Shown here: positions 16,301 to 24,719 of the stretch, in pieces
Numbering within the stretch: the first letter of the stretch is position 1
Layout of the letters: each line of letters opens with the position of its first letter
The notes under the pieces: generated by a model
Told to the model about the DNA's origin: nothing
What the model saw: only the letters and a program-made list of their open reading frames with translations
Databases searched by the model: none
Assembly (NCBI RefSeq): GCF_020176955.2
Contig: NZ_JAIUCZ020000003.1
Coordinates: 62,001 to 126,000 of the forward strand
Direction: 5' to 3'
Length of the DNA: 64,000 nucleotides
Origin: Nocardia sp. alder85J
GTDB taxonomy: Bacteria; Actinomycetota; Actinomycetes; Mycobacteriales; Mycobacteriaceae
Translations under genes and position numbers: made by a program

Positions 16301-16643
16301 CCATGATAATCATGATCTTGGTCTGTTCCATGGTGGTCGCGGCATGCCGGGTCGAGGTCCCGATCTGCCGGTAGTCGGCCACCAGTTTGGCGATCGAATT
16401 GTCGCCGGTGAGCAGTTGCTGCATCTCCGCGTCGACCGCGGCCACGGCACTACCGTCGAGATAGGCGTGGGTGACGTCGGTGCGGGCCGCGGACAGCAGC
16501 GGGGCGACGTCCTTCTCTATCTTGTCCGCGGCATCCAGCCAGGCCTGGGCCATCGCGAACATGCGATCCTCGTCGCCGGCGGGCCATTCCGATCCGGTGA
16601 CCCAGCCCAGCCAGCGCAAACCTTCCGGCAGGTAGAGCGACAC
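13344..16643 (-). CDS. Large CpnT-N-like T7SS protein with coiled coil and Gly/Asp-rich tail, copy 1
   Basis: 1099 residues from GTG at 16643. Residues 1 to about 110 are a WXG100-like helical module that opens LPEGLRWLGWVTGSEWPAGDED. That is the N-terminal layout of the outer-membrane channel protein CpnT and related actinobacterial effectors. A hydrophobic stretch follows (about 110-130, MIIMALVMLATQIIAAW), then an Ala/Gly-rich membrane-active-looking region to about 370. Residues about 390-860 are a long Arg/Glu/Gln-rich coiled coil. The final 180 residues are Gly/Pro/Asp-rich with 13-residue tandem repeats and an acidic end. No toxin domain is recognisable. It is paralogous to the gene at 58322-61417 and lies 19 bp downstream of a WXG-like gene. 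Probably secreted by, or scaffolding for, the ESX system. Confidence 0.8.
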   Translation of the reverse strand: MSLYLPEGLRWLGWVTGSEWPAGDEDRMFAMAQAWLDAADKIEKDVAPLLSAARTDVTHAYLDGSAVAAVDAEMQQLLTGDNSIAKLVADYRQIGTSTRHAATTMEQTKIMIIMALVMLATQIIAAWLWPPTAPGVEAAEIGATRAYLYRITNMALDAIEKIPGVGSYLVKTIRFVPVLGDQPGRLAGIIAKPFTELVAKSAPSLAGAAGRLGADEALALSLAKMPEGLTKFLIEKAINNTIWAGGQDVFVQGIQMAEGHRDSFDAKEFGMSVTASIAGWYAGAAVATYAGRGAASLLGSLGKDATGGIWGGAAGAFTGVISTEASSVVGAGVAAAWTGTFDVTGLWHGMIGAAASNSIMGAQRGYIGELGAKPGTGARFDADALNLHPPAEDEVVPRPVRENQPVGSFDEVRQQMQQRHRDELRTAGDDRPAVAERQQVEQLRLNRSQVAERQAELEVVRTRGRAIAEGAANPEEHPDVVNARARLNTARRIATRVRTDTQRAGEAAGGEHAAPPVAAQRQREVENRALRGRGALTDDEVGVLAGLEPELPNRYRNQDAGAHHYVRDTIGELDRRRAELGNADAEVRRRVAAIGPELDELGNTRAEHEQALATAKDEHADARDLVRQRQTELDEAVDDAARQQARQQLHDATQDERTASGDVDRAAARLELTDRRLAALRSRNAPGGVADLDTVIDRQTAAGTEVRRAHDDLDTALRQSNRELVRRQQELTDLTTERRDLEGAQAVTDDRIRQLNEARARTAPDDARALADIDRELRPLNGERDRRAAEIAARTAALGRATAARDQLIDDRARAQAVVDRLDDMGRARDEVLLRSGSTEVRLRRELADLEKNLRFERQLIDGGYMSGKPKNRKHKLDQSMPDPFVALTAPPESFWLDPAGTGQGGGGQPGGSGPDGGSGPDGGDGPHHGGSGPDGGDGPHHGGSGPDGGDGPHPGDGPHGGSGSGVGGGSSVGSDGGYTGGPPGGSGSPGDGFGGDGRPGPVPGDGGSGPGDGGPPAGRGSGAASGSGSGDGGRNGGGPPGEGWAGGVGDPGSSSGGWSDETPGDDCTPADSDVPDDSADDSSDDGDPADDDQEAENR
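13785..13905. repeat. 39-bp tandem repeats in a low-complexity tail
   Basis: On the plus strand the block 'accactaccaccatgatgc' plus 'ggaccatccccaccatccgg' repeats with a 39-bp period about three times. It encodes repeated G-G-S-G-P-D-G-G-D-G-P-H-H units of the CpnT-N-like protein. Near-identity of the units suggests recent slippage expansion. Confidence 0.8.
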
Positions 16644-16662
16644 GATACGGCCGAGTCCAGCC

Positions 16663-17004
16663 TCACATGTTCCGGAAGTTGTCGCGGCCGGAGGCCTCGT
16701 TGCCGGTGAAGTTCCCGGCGGCGTCGATGAGGGTGCGGCCGACCGAGCCGATCACGGAGGCCATGTCGGAGCCGCCGCTCAGCAGATCGTCCCGCGCGGC
16801 GACGTAGCCTTCCTTCCCGTCGGCGAACTTCTTGCCGTAGGAATCGTCACCCCAGGTCTGGGATCCGTAGTTGTGCAGGGCAGTGGTCAGGTCGCCGACG
16901 ATGGCGGCGAGTTGTCCCTGGGCGGTGGCGGATCCGCTGCCGCTCAACTGCCTGCCCGCATCGGCTAGTTTGCCGGGATACACCACGATCGAGCCGCTCG
17001 CCAT
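16663..17004 (-). CDS. WXG100-like secreted protein, WG-x-D subtype
   Basis: 113 residues. The ATG at 17004 has GGAGTAGG 5-12 bp upstream; a slightly longer frame is open but lacks a site. Helix 1 is LADAGRQLSG...; the turn carries TWGDDSYGKKF in place of a strict W-x-G; then EGYVAARDDLL and helix 2. Two other proteins in the window share this subtype (26186: PWGNDEMGKKF; 57507: PWGTDSYGKKF). All three lie beside CpnT-N-like or SseB-like genes. It is likely the small partner of the CpnT-N-like protein encoded 19 bp downstream, exported as a helical hairpin pair. No canonical YxxxD/E signal was identified. Confidence 0.8.
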   Translation of the reverse strand: MASGSIVVYPGKLADAGRQLSGSGSATAQGQLAAIVGDLTTALHNYGSQTWGDDSYGKKFADGKEGYVAARDDLLSGGSDMASVIGSVGRTLIDAAGNFTGNEASGRDNFRNM

Positions 17005-17171
17005 GACACCTACTCCGATCACTCACCTGTGATTCACCCGAGATTGCGGCTGCGGCAATCTCGATGTCACCTCGTAGATAGTCGGACTTTAACCATTTCG
17101 GGTCGCCCGGGTGGGGCGGCTGCGTTAAATCGATGTGATTTCGCGACATGAATTGCCGTGTCGTGCAGCGT

Positions 17172-20100
17172 TCATCGCAGGTCGGCGAGTGCGACCGCCG
17201 CGGGCAGCGCGGACCACGGGCCGGCGCCGGACGGGACCGGCCCGTCGGTGAACACCACCGCGCGCAGGTCGGTCGGCGTCCGCGGATCCAGTTTCGCGAG
17301 TTCGGCGGTGCCACCGAAGACATGGGTGACCCACTCGTCGGCGAGCAGGGCGTTGTGGTCGTCGGCGGTCTCGATGTCACTGCGGCCGAGCACGATCGAC
17401 GCGCCGACCAGGCCCACCGCCACCATCTCCACGACCGCGGCCGGATCGCGCGCCGGGCCGAGGTGGAACGTCCGCGACTCGTAGGTGAGCTTCGTGGCCG
17501 TCCGCAGCCGGTCGGCGATCGCCGCCAGGCCGTCGTAGTCGACCGGAATGTCCAGCAGCAGTGCGGGATCGACGCCTTTCAGGCGGGTGATGCGATGCGC
17601 GTAGGTCACCGGCGCCGCGGATTGCGCCTCGATCGCGGCCGTCACCATCGGGTCGTCCAGCCGCAGCCAGCCGATTCCCGGCATCGTCTCGGCACGATCG
17701 GCCAGGGCTCCGGAGGTCACGCCGATTCCCGCCTGCGGCACCACATCACCCGCGACAGCGGTCACCGGGCCGGGCTCGGAGAGCCACAGCACGGCGGCGC
17801 CGGCCTTCAGCACCGCCCAGATGGTCACGACCGCCTCGATGTCGCGGTCGAGCAGCACTCCCACCGCGTCACCGGGACCGCAGCCCAGCGCGATCAGCAC
17901 TCGCGCCAGACGTGAGGACCAGGCGTCGAGTTCGCGATAGCTCATCTCCTGATCGCCCGCGACCACGGCGGGGCCGTCGGGGTCCTCGTCGACGACGGTG
18001 CGCAGCAGCGCGGTGAGTTGCAGGCCCGACACCGTGACGTCGAAATCGGCGACGGCCGAGGTCGATTCGGTCGTACGGGCACCGGCCGGCGCGATCCGGT
18101 CCAGGGCGATCTCCGGGTCGGCGGCGACGGCGATCAGCAGTCGTTCCAGCTCACCGGCCATCACGACCGCGGTGGTCGCCTCGAAGAGATCGGTGGCGTA
18201 GGCGAATTCGACGATCATGTCGGCCGGGTCGCCGGATTCGGTGTGGCGGGGGTCGATCGCGATCTGAAGGTCGAATTTGGCCGCCACCGCGGCGATGTCG
18301 AGCGCCTCGACGGTCAGTCCCGGCAGTCGCAGCACCGGCGTCTCGGTGGTCTGCACCGACAGCATCACCGACAGCAGCGGATTGTGCACCGACGCGCGGC
18401 CCGGGGCCACCTCGTCGACGACGCGCTCGAACGGTACGTCGGCGTGTGCGAAGGCGGCCAGGTCGGTGTCGCGGGCCCGGTCGACCAGATCGGCGAAGGA
18501 CATACCGGATTCGACCGTGGTTCGCAGGGCCAGCGTGTTGACGAACATGCCGACGAGTTCGTCGAGCGCCCGCTCGCCGCGCCCGGCGATCGGCGTCCCG
18601 ATCACGATGTCGGATTCCCTGGTCAGCCCGGCGAGCAGCGCGGCGAGGGCCGCGTGCAGCACCATGAACATGGTCGAGCCGTGGCGCCGGGCCAGGTGTG
18701 CCAGGTCGGCGTGGACCGGGGCGGGCAGCGTGCGCCGCACCGACGCGCCGCGCATCGAGGGCACCGGCGGACGCGGATGATCGTGCGGCAGCGGCAGTTC
18801 CGCGGGCGCCCCCGCGAGCCGGTCACGCCAGTAGGCCAGTTGGCGGGCGGCGGGTGAATCCTCCTCGTCGCCGGCGCCGATGACCTCCCGTTGCCAGATC
18901 GCGTAGTCCGCGTAGTCGAGTTCGAGCGGACCCCAGCCGGGCGCCGCACCGGCGGCGCGCACGGTGTAGGCGGCCATCAGGTCGCGGGCCAGCGGGGCCA
19001 GCGAGGCGCCGTCGGCGGCGATATGGTGCACCACCCAGACCAGGATGTGTTCCGGCGTGCGTGCCGCGGTCGTCTCCAGCAGTAGTACCCGGACCGGAAC
19101 CTGCTGTGTCACATCGAATCCGGTGGACATCAGTTGCCGCACCCGGCCCAGAGGCGCGGTGGACTGTTCCACCGGCAGGCCCTCCGGCAGCGCCTCGGCG
19201 GCGGACGTCACCACCTGGCAGGGCAGACCGGTGCCGTCGTGCAGGGGATAGCGGGTCCGCAGCGTCTCGTGCCGGTCCAGCACATCGGTGATCGCGTGCC
19301 GCAGCGCGGGCACGTCGAGAGCGCCGGACAACCGGACGGCCAGCGGGATGTTGTAGGCCGTCGACGCCGGATCGATCTGGTTCAGCACCCACATGCGTTG
19401 CTGCGCGGGCGACAACGGCACCGGATCCGGGCGCCGGGTGCGGACCGGCGGCCGCCACCCCGCCGCGCGGGCCTCGGCGGAGGCGGCGCGGGCGGCCAGC
19501 GCCGCGACCGTCGGCGCCTCGAACAGGGTCCGCACCGGAATGTCCGCCAGCAGTGCCCGGCTCAGCCGCGCCACCGCACGGGTGGCGATCAGCGAGTTGC
19601 CGCCGAGTGCGAAGAAGTCGTCGTCGACGCCGACCCTGGCCACGCCGAGCAGATCGGCGAAGACTCCGGCGACGATCTCCTCGATCGGCGTCGACGGCGC
19701 CCGGAACCCGCGCGCGGCGAATTCGACCGCGGGCAGGGCCTTCCGGTCGAGCTTGCCGGAGGCGTTGAGCGGGAACTCGTCGAGCACCACGATCCCGGCC
19801 GGGACCATATAGGCCGGAAGTGTCTGCGACAGGGCCGCTTTCACCGCATCGGTCACGATCACCGCATCGGGTTCACGAACCACGTAACCCACCACCTGAT
19901 CACCGGCGTGCGGATCCTGCCTGACCACCACCACCGACTGCGCCACCCCCGGCTGCCCCAGCAACGCGGACTCGATCTCCCCCAACTCGATCCGCAGGCC
20001 CCGCAGCTTCACCTGAAAATCGGTGCGACCCAGATAGTTCAGTTCACCATCAGCGGTCCAGGCCACGAGGTCACCGGTACGGTACATGCGTTCCCCGGTC

Positions 20101-23100
20101 ACGGAGAACGGATCGGCCACGAAACGATCCGCGGACAGATCCGCCCGCCCGAGATAGCCACGAGCCAACTGCACACCCGCCAGATACAACTCACCGGGTA
20201 CACCGGGAGCAACCGGATGCAATCGCGCGTCCAGCACATACACCCGGGTGTTCCACACCGGTCGCCCGATCGGGACCGCCACCGCATCGGTCTCGGCCAC
20301 TTCGTGATAAGTGACGTCGACGGCGGCTTCGGTGGGGCCGTACAGGTTGTGCAACCGGGCCCCGGTCAGCTCCCGCAACCGCTGCGCGGTGGGGGCGGGC
20401 AGTGCCTCACCGGAGGCGAACACCTGCCGCAGACCGCTCGCCGACACCTCCGTGGCCGCGGTATCCAACGCCGACACGAACACCGACAACATCGACGGCA
20501 CGAAATGCGCCGTCGTCACACCGTATTCGGCGATCACCCGCGCCAGATACACCGGATCCCGATGCCCGTCCGGACGCGCGATCACCAGACTCGCACCGAC
20601 CTGCAACGGCCAGAACAACTCCCACACCGACACATCGAAGGTCGCGGGAGTCTTCTGCAACACCACATCCGCAGCCGTCAACGGATACTCGTGCTGCATC
20701 CACAACAAGCGGTTCACGATCGCCGCATGAGTGACCGCCACACCCTTCGGACGGCCGGTCGAACCCGAGGTGAAGATCACGTACGCGGCGTTCGAATCCC
20801 GGAGCGGGGCAAGCCGATCGGCATCGGTGACCGGGTGGTCGGCGTACCCGGTCAGGTCCGTCCGGTCGAGCCGGATCACGATGTCCGGGGCGAGCGCGGC
20901 GGCCAGGTGCGGCGCCGCCGCGAGGTCGCGGGCCGTGGTCAGTACGCAGGCCGGAGTGGCGGTGTCGAGTACGTCTCGGGTGCGGTCGGCCGGATGGTCC
21001 GGGTCGACGGGGACGTAGGCGGCGCCCGCGGCCACCACCGCGTACAGGCCGGCCAGCAGATCCGGCGAGCGGCGCATCGCCAGCGCCACCCGGGTCTCCG
21101 GGCCGACACCGAGCGAGATCAGGTGGCGGGCCGTCCGATGCACCCGGGCGGCGAAATCGGCGTAGGACAACCGCTCGGCCTCGAACACCAGGGCGGGCGC
21201 GTCCGGGGTGGCGGCCGCCTGCCGCGCGAACAGCCCGGCCAGCGTCGCGGCCGGCACCAGGTGCGTGGTGTCGTTCCAGTGCCGCAGCACGCGCTGCCGC
21301 TCGTCCGGCGCCAGCAACTCCACCTCGCCGATCGCGCGATCGGCGTCGGCGGCCACCGCGGCCAGCATCCGGTGGAAGCGGTCGGCGAAGCCGATCACCG
21401 TGCGCTCGTCGAACAGGTCGGTGGCATAACCGAAGGCGGCGGCCAGGCCCAGCGGCGTACCGTCCTCGCCGTGCCGCTCGACCAGGGTCAGGTGCAGATC
21501 GAATTTCGCCAGTGGCACCGCGATGTCGACACCCGCCACGGTCAGCCCCGGGAAATCGAGCTGCTCGGCGGCGAGGTTCTGGAAGGTCAGCATCACCTGG
21601 AACAGCGGATGCCGCGCCCGCGACCGCACCGGGTCCAGCCGTTCCACCAACTGCTCGAACGGCACGTCGGCGTGTGCGAAGGCGGCCACGTCGCCGGCGC
21701 GGACGGCGGTGAGCAGTTCGGTGAACCGCCGCTGCGGCCGGACCTCGGTGCGCAGGACGAGCGTGTTGACGAACATGCCGATCAGGTCGTCGATCTCCTG
21801 ATCACCGCGCCCGGCGACCGGTGTGCCGATCGCGATGTCGGCGCTGCCGGACAGCCGGGCCAGCAGCGCGGCCAGTGCGGCGTGCACCACCATGAACACG
21901 GTCGCGGTGTGCCGCTGGGCGATCCGGGCCAGCGCCCGGTGCAGATCGGCGCCGATCTCGAATTCGACGGTCGCCCCGCGATGCGATGCCACCGCCGGGC
22001 GCGGCCGGTCCGCCGGCAGCGCCAATTGTTCCGGCAGCCCCGCCAATTCCCGATCCCAGAACGCGATCTGCTGCGCCAGCGGTGATTCCGGATCGTCCTG
22101 CGACCCGAGCGTCTCCCGTTGCCACAGCGCGTAATCCGCGTACTGGGCCACCAGCGGCGCCCACGGCGGCTCGTGGCCCCCCGACCGGGCAACGTACGCC
22201 GTCATCAGGTCGCGGGTCAACGGTCCCGTCGAGAATCCGTCGGCGGCGATGTGATTCACCACGCAGACCAGGACATGGTCCGGGAGAATGGAATCCGGCG
22301 CCGGCAACCGGAGCAGCCGCAGCCGCAACGGCGGCACCACCGTCACGTCGAAACCCTCGAGCGCCGCGGCGGCGATCAGCGCGGTGACCTCGTCCGCGGT
22401 GGTCTCGATCACCGGAAGACCCGGTACCGCACGCGGATCCGACACCGGCAGCACCCGTTGATATCCGATGCCGTCGTGGTCCGGGTACACCGTCCGCAGC
22501 ACCTCGTGCCGGGTCACCAGATCCGTCACCGCCGCCCGCAGTGCGGCCACGTCCAGCCGTCCGGACAGTCGCACCGCGAGCGGGACGTTGTCCACCGCGC
22601 TCGCCGGATCCAGCCGGTTCAGGAACCACATCCGCTGCTGCGGGAACGACAACGGGATCCGGTCCGGGCGCGGTACCGGCCGCAGCCGCCGCCCCGCGGC
22701 CAGCTCCGCTTCCCGTTCCACCCACCGTGCCAGCGCCGCCACCGACGGCGCCTCGAACAGCGCCCGCACCGAGACCCGGGTGCCCCGGGCGGCGCCGATG
22801 CGGGCCACCGCCTGGGTCGCCAGCAGCGAATCGCCGCCCAGCTCGAAGAATTCGTCGTCGGCACCGACCGGTGCGCCCGCGGTCAGCAGGGCCGCGAACA
22901 CCTCGGCCACCATCCGTTCGGCGGCCGTCGCGGGGGCCCGGAACTCGCGGCCCCGGAATTGCGGCTCCGGCAACCGGGTTCGGTCCAGCTTGCCGATCGG
23001 GGTCAGCGGCAGTTCGTCCAGCACCACGATCGCGGCGGGAATCATGTGGTCCGGCAACGACTTCGACAGGAAGTCGGCCAGTGCGGCGGGTTCCACCCGG

Positions 23101-24530
23101 GCGCCCGGACGCGGCAGCACGTATCCGACCAACGCCGTTGCGCCGGAGGGCAATCGGCGGCCGATCGTGGTCGCGAACGTCACCTCCGGATGCGCGGTGA
23201 GGGCGTTGTCGATCTCGCCCAGTTCGATACGCAAGCCGCGGATCTTCACCTGGAAATCCGAGCGCCCCAGATATTCCAGCGGCCCACCGGCCACCGCGGT
23301 CCGCACCAGATCGCCGGTCCGGTACAGCCGTTCGCCCGGAACTCCGTCGGCGGCCGCGAACGGACTGGCCACGAACCGATCCGCGGTCAGGCCCGGCCGG
23401 CCCAGATAGCCGCGGGCCAGGCCGGGACCGGACAGGTACAGTTCGCCGACCACACCGGCGGGCACCGGGCGCAACCGCGAATCCAGGATCAGCGCACCGA
23501 CTCCCGGGATCCGGGCGCCGATGGTCACCGGCTGTCCCGGCCGCAGTGCGGCGGTGGTGACCATCACCGTGGCCTCGGTGGGCCCGTAGGCGTTGAACAT
23601 CGTCCGGCCGTCGCGAGCCCAGCGGGTCACCAGTTCGGCGCCGACCCGGTCGCCGCCGCACACCACGGTCCGCAGCGCCGGGAAACCGGCCGGGTCCATG
23701 GATTCCAGGGCGCCGGGGGTGATCAGCAGGTGCGTGACCTGTTCCCGGACCAGCAGTTCGGCCAGTTCCGCGCCGCCGAACACGTCCGGTGGCGCGATCA
23801 CCAGCCGCGCTCCCGCGGCGAAGGTGAACAGCATCTCCATCAGGGAGAAGTCGAAGCTCGGCGAACTGACGTGCAGCACGGTCGAGGCCGCGGTGATGCC
23901 GTAGGTCCGCCCGACAGTCGCCATCGCCGCGATGCCCCGGTGGGTGACGGCCACCCCCTTCGGCAGCCCCGTCGACCCGGAGGTGTAGATCACGTACGCC
24001 AGGTGGTCGGCGGCCGGGCGGCGCCGTTGATCGGCGTACGACACCGGATGCGACGAGCGGGCCGCGATCCGGGCCGCCGGTTCCGGCTCGTCCAGCACCA
24101 GCCAGTCGACCGGACCGCCCAGGGCGGCGCGATGGGCCGACAGCGTGAGGCCCAGGGCCACACCGGAATCGGTGAGCAGGTACGCGATCCGGTCCGGCGG
24201 ATACATCGGGTCCACCGGCACGAACGCGGCCCCGGTCTTGGCCACCGCCCACACCGACAGCACCGACTCCACCGACCGCGCGATCCCGATCGCCACCACC
24301 TCGCCGGGGCCCGCGCCGCGGGCGATCAACTCCCGCGCCAGCCGCGAGGACGCCTCGTCCAGTTCGCGATAGGTGAGCTCGCGGCGGACGCCACCGGCGG
24401 GCTCGAACCGGATCGCGACCGCGTCGGTCGCCGATTCCACGGCAGCGGTCAGCAATTGCGCCAGCAGCGTGCCGGTCGATCGGTGGCCGGCCACTCGTCG
24501 CGCGCGGCGTCGTCCACCCGGCTCGGTCAC
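17172..24530 (-). CDS. Non-ribosomal peptide synthetase, A-T-C-A-T-C-A(truncated)
   Basis: 2452 residues. GTG at 24530 is chosen because GGAGGTG lies 8 bp upstream; the open frame extends further but is Arg-rich. Module 1 is A (YTSGSTGLPKG) and carrier (LGGDSL, Ser568). Module 2 is C (NHIAADG, first His replaced by Asn, catalytic His kept), A (FTSGSTGRPKG) and carrier (GGNSL, Ser1646). Module 3 is C (HHIAADG) followed by about 300 residues of a degenerate adenylation domain lacking the TSGSTG-PKG loop, with no carrier and no thioesterase. There is no starter condensation domain. The A2 pocket reads DVWHFSLVDK, the EntF serine code. A1 specificity cannot be called. The product probably passes to, or comes from, a partner outside the window; no MbtH-like or 4'-phosphopantetheinyl transferase gene is seen here. 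Confidence 0.95.
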   Translation of the reverse strand: MTEPGGRRRARRVAGHRSTGTLLAQLLTAAVESATDAVAIRFEPAGGVRRELTYRELDEASSRLARELIARGAGPGEVVAIGIARSVESVLSVWAVAKTGAAFVPVDPMYPPDRIAYLLTDSGVALGLTLSAHRAALGGPVDWLVLDEPEPAARIAARSSHPVSYADQRRRPAADHLAYVIYTSGSTGLPKGVAVTHRGIAAMATVGRTYGITAASTVLHVSSPSFDFSLMEMLFTFAAGARLVIAPPDVFGGAELAELLVREQVTHLLITPGALESMDPAGFPALRTVVCGGDRVGAELVTRWARDGRTMFNAYGPTEATVMVTTAALRPGQPVTIGARIPGVGALILDSRLRPVPAGVVGELYLSGPGLARGYLGRPGLTADRFVASPFAAADGVPGERLYRTGDLVRTAVAGGPLEYLGRSDFQVKIRGLRIELGEIDNALTAHPEVTFATTIGRRLPSGATALVGYVLPRPGARVEPAALADFLSKSLPDHMIPAAIVVLDELPLTPIGKLDRTRLPEPQFRGREFRAPATAAERMVAEVFAALLTAGAPVGADDEFFELGGDSLLATQAVARIGAARGTRVSVRALFEAPSVAALARWVEREAELAAGRRLRPVPRPDRIPLSFPQQRMWFLNRLDPASAVDNVPLAVRLSGRLDVAALRAAVTDLVTRHEVLRTVYPDHDGIGYQRVLPVSDPRAVPGLPVIETTADEVTALIAAAALEGFDVTVVPPLRLRLLRLPAPDSILPDHVLVCVVNHIAADGFSTGPLTRDLMTAYVARSGGHEPPWAPLVAQYADYALWQRETLGSQDDPESPLAQQIAFWDRELAGLPEQLALPADRPRPAVASHRGATVEFEIGADLHRALARIAQRHTATVFMVVHAALAALLARLSGSADIAIGTPVAGRGDQEIDDLIGMFVNTLVLRTEVRPQRRFTELLTAVRAGDVAAFAHADVPFEQLVERLDPVRSRARHPLFQVMLTFQNLAAEQLDFPGLTVAGVDIAVPLAKFDLHLTLVERHGEDGTPLGLAAAFGYATDLFDERTVIGFADRFHRMLAAVAADADRAIGEVELLAPDERQRVLRHWNDTTHLVPAATLAGLFARQAAATPDAPALVFEAERLSYADFAARVHRTARHLISLGVGPETRVALAMRRSPDLLAGLYAVVAAGAAYVPVDPDHPADRTRDVLDTATPACVLTTARDLAAAPHLAAALAPDIVIRLDRTDLTGYADHPVTDADRLAPLRDSNAAYVIFTSGSTGRPKGVAVTHAAIVNRLLWMQHEYPLTAADVVLQKTPATFDVSVWELFWPLQVGASLVIARPDGHRDPVYLARVIAEYGVTTAHFVPSMLSVFVSALDTAATEVSASGLRQVFASGEALPAPTAQRLRELTGARLHNLYGPTEAAVDVTYHEVAETDAVAVPIGRPVWNTRVYVLDARLHPVAPGVPGELYLAGVQLARGYLGRADLSADRFVADPFSVTGERMYRTGDLVAWTADGELNYLGRTDFQVKLRGLRIELGEIESALLGQPGVAQSVVVVRQDPHAGDQVVGYVVREPDAVIVTDAVKAALSQTLPAYMVPAGIVVLDEFPLNASGKLDRKALPAVEFAARGFRAPSTPIEEIVAGVFADLLGVARVGVDDDFFALGGNSLIATRAVARLSRALLADIPVRTLFEAPTVAALAARAASAEARAAGWRPPVRTRRPDPVPLSPAQQRMWVLNQIDPASTAYNIPLAVRLSGALDVPALRHAITDVLDRHETLRTRYPLHDGTGLPCQVVTSAAEALPEGLPVEQSTAPLGRVRQLMSTGFDVTQQVPVRVLLLETTAARTPEHILVWVVHHIAADGASLAPLARDLMAAYTVRAAGAAPGWGPLELDYADYAIWQREVIGAGDEEDSPAARQLAYWRDRLAGAPAELPLPHDHPRPPVPSMRGASVRRTLPAPVHADLAHLARRHGSTMFMVLHAALAALLAGLTRESDIVIGTPIAGRGERALDELVGMFVNTLALRTTVESGMSFADLVDRARDTDLAAFAHADVPFERVVDEVAPGRASVHNPLLSVMLSVQTTETPVLRLPGLTVEALDIAAVAAKFDLQIAIDPRHTESGDPADMIVEFAYATDLFEATTAVVMAGELERLLIAVAADPEIALDRIAPAGARTTESTSAVADFDVTVSGLQLTALLRTVVDEDPDGPAVVAGDQEMSYRELDAWSSRLARVLIALGCGPGDAVGVLLDRDIEAVVTIWAVLKAGAAVLWLSEPGPVTAVAGDVVPQAGIGVTSGALADRAETMPGIGWLRLDDPMVTAAIEAQSAAPVTYAHRITRLKGVDPALLLDIPVDYDGLAAIADRLRTATKLTYESRTFHLGPARDPAAVVEMVAVGLVGASIVLGRSDIETADDHNALLADEWVTHVFGGTAELAKLDPRTPTDLRAVVFTDGPVPSGAGPWSALPAAVALADLR

Positions 24531-24719
24531 GGCGCCACACCTCCACTGGCCCGCTCCGCGCGCGGCGGAGCGACTGTCCTCGGGCCGCCCGACCGCACCG
24601 GGGTCGCCGGTACGGACAGTGCCCGGCCGGGATACTACGGACATTTCACCCGGCATAACAGCCCGGTCACGTTCCCGATTCTGGCTATAGTGGTGAACTT
24701 CCGGCATCCACGCGGCGAA

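Noticed and set aside
13764..16709. Long plus-strand open frame (about 980 codons) opposite the CpnT-N-like gene
   Set aside because: It is the antisense shadow of a GC-rich coding strand: no ribosome site, skewed Val/Gly/Arg composition, no recognisable domain, while the minus-strand frame has clear T7SS homology.
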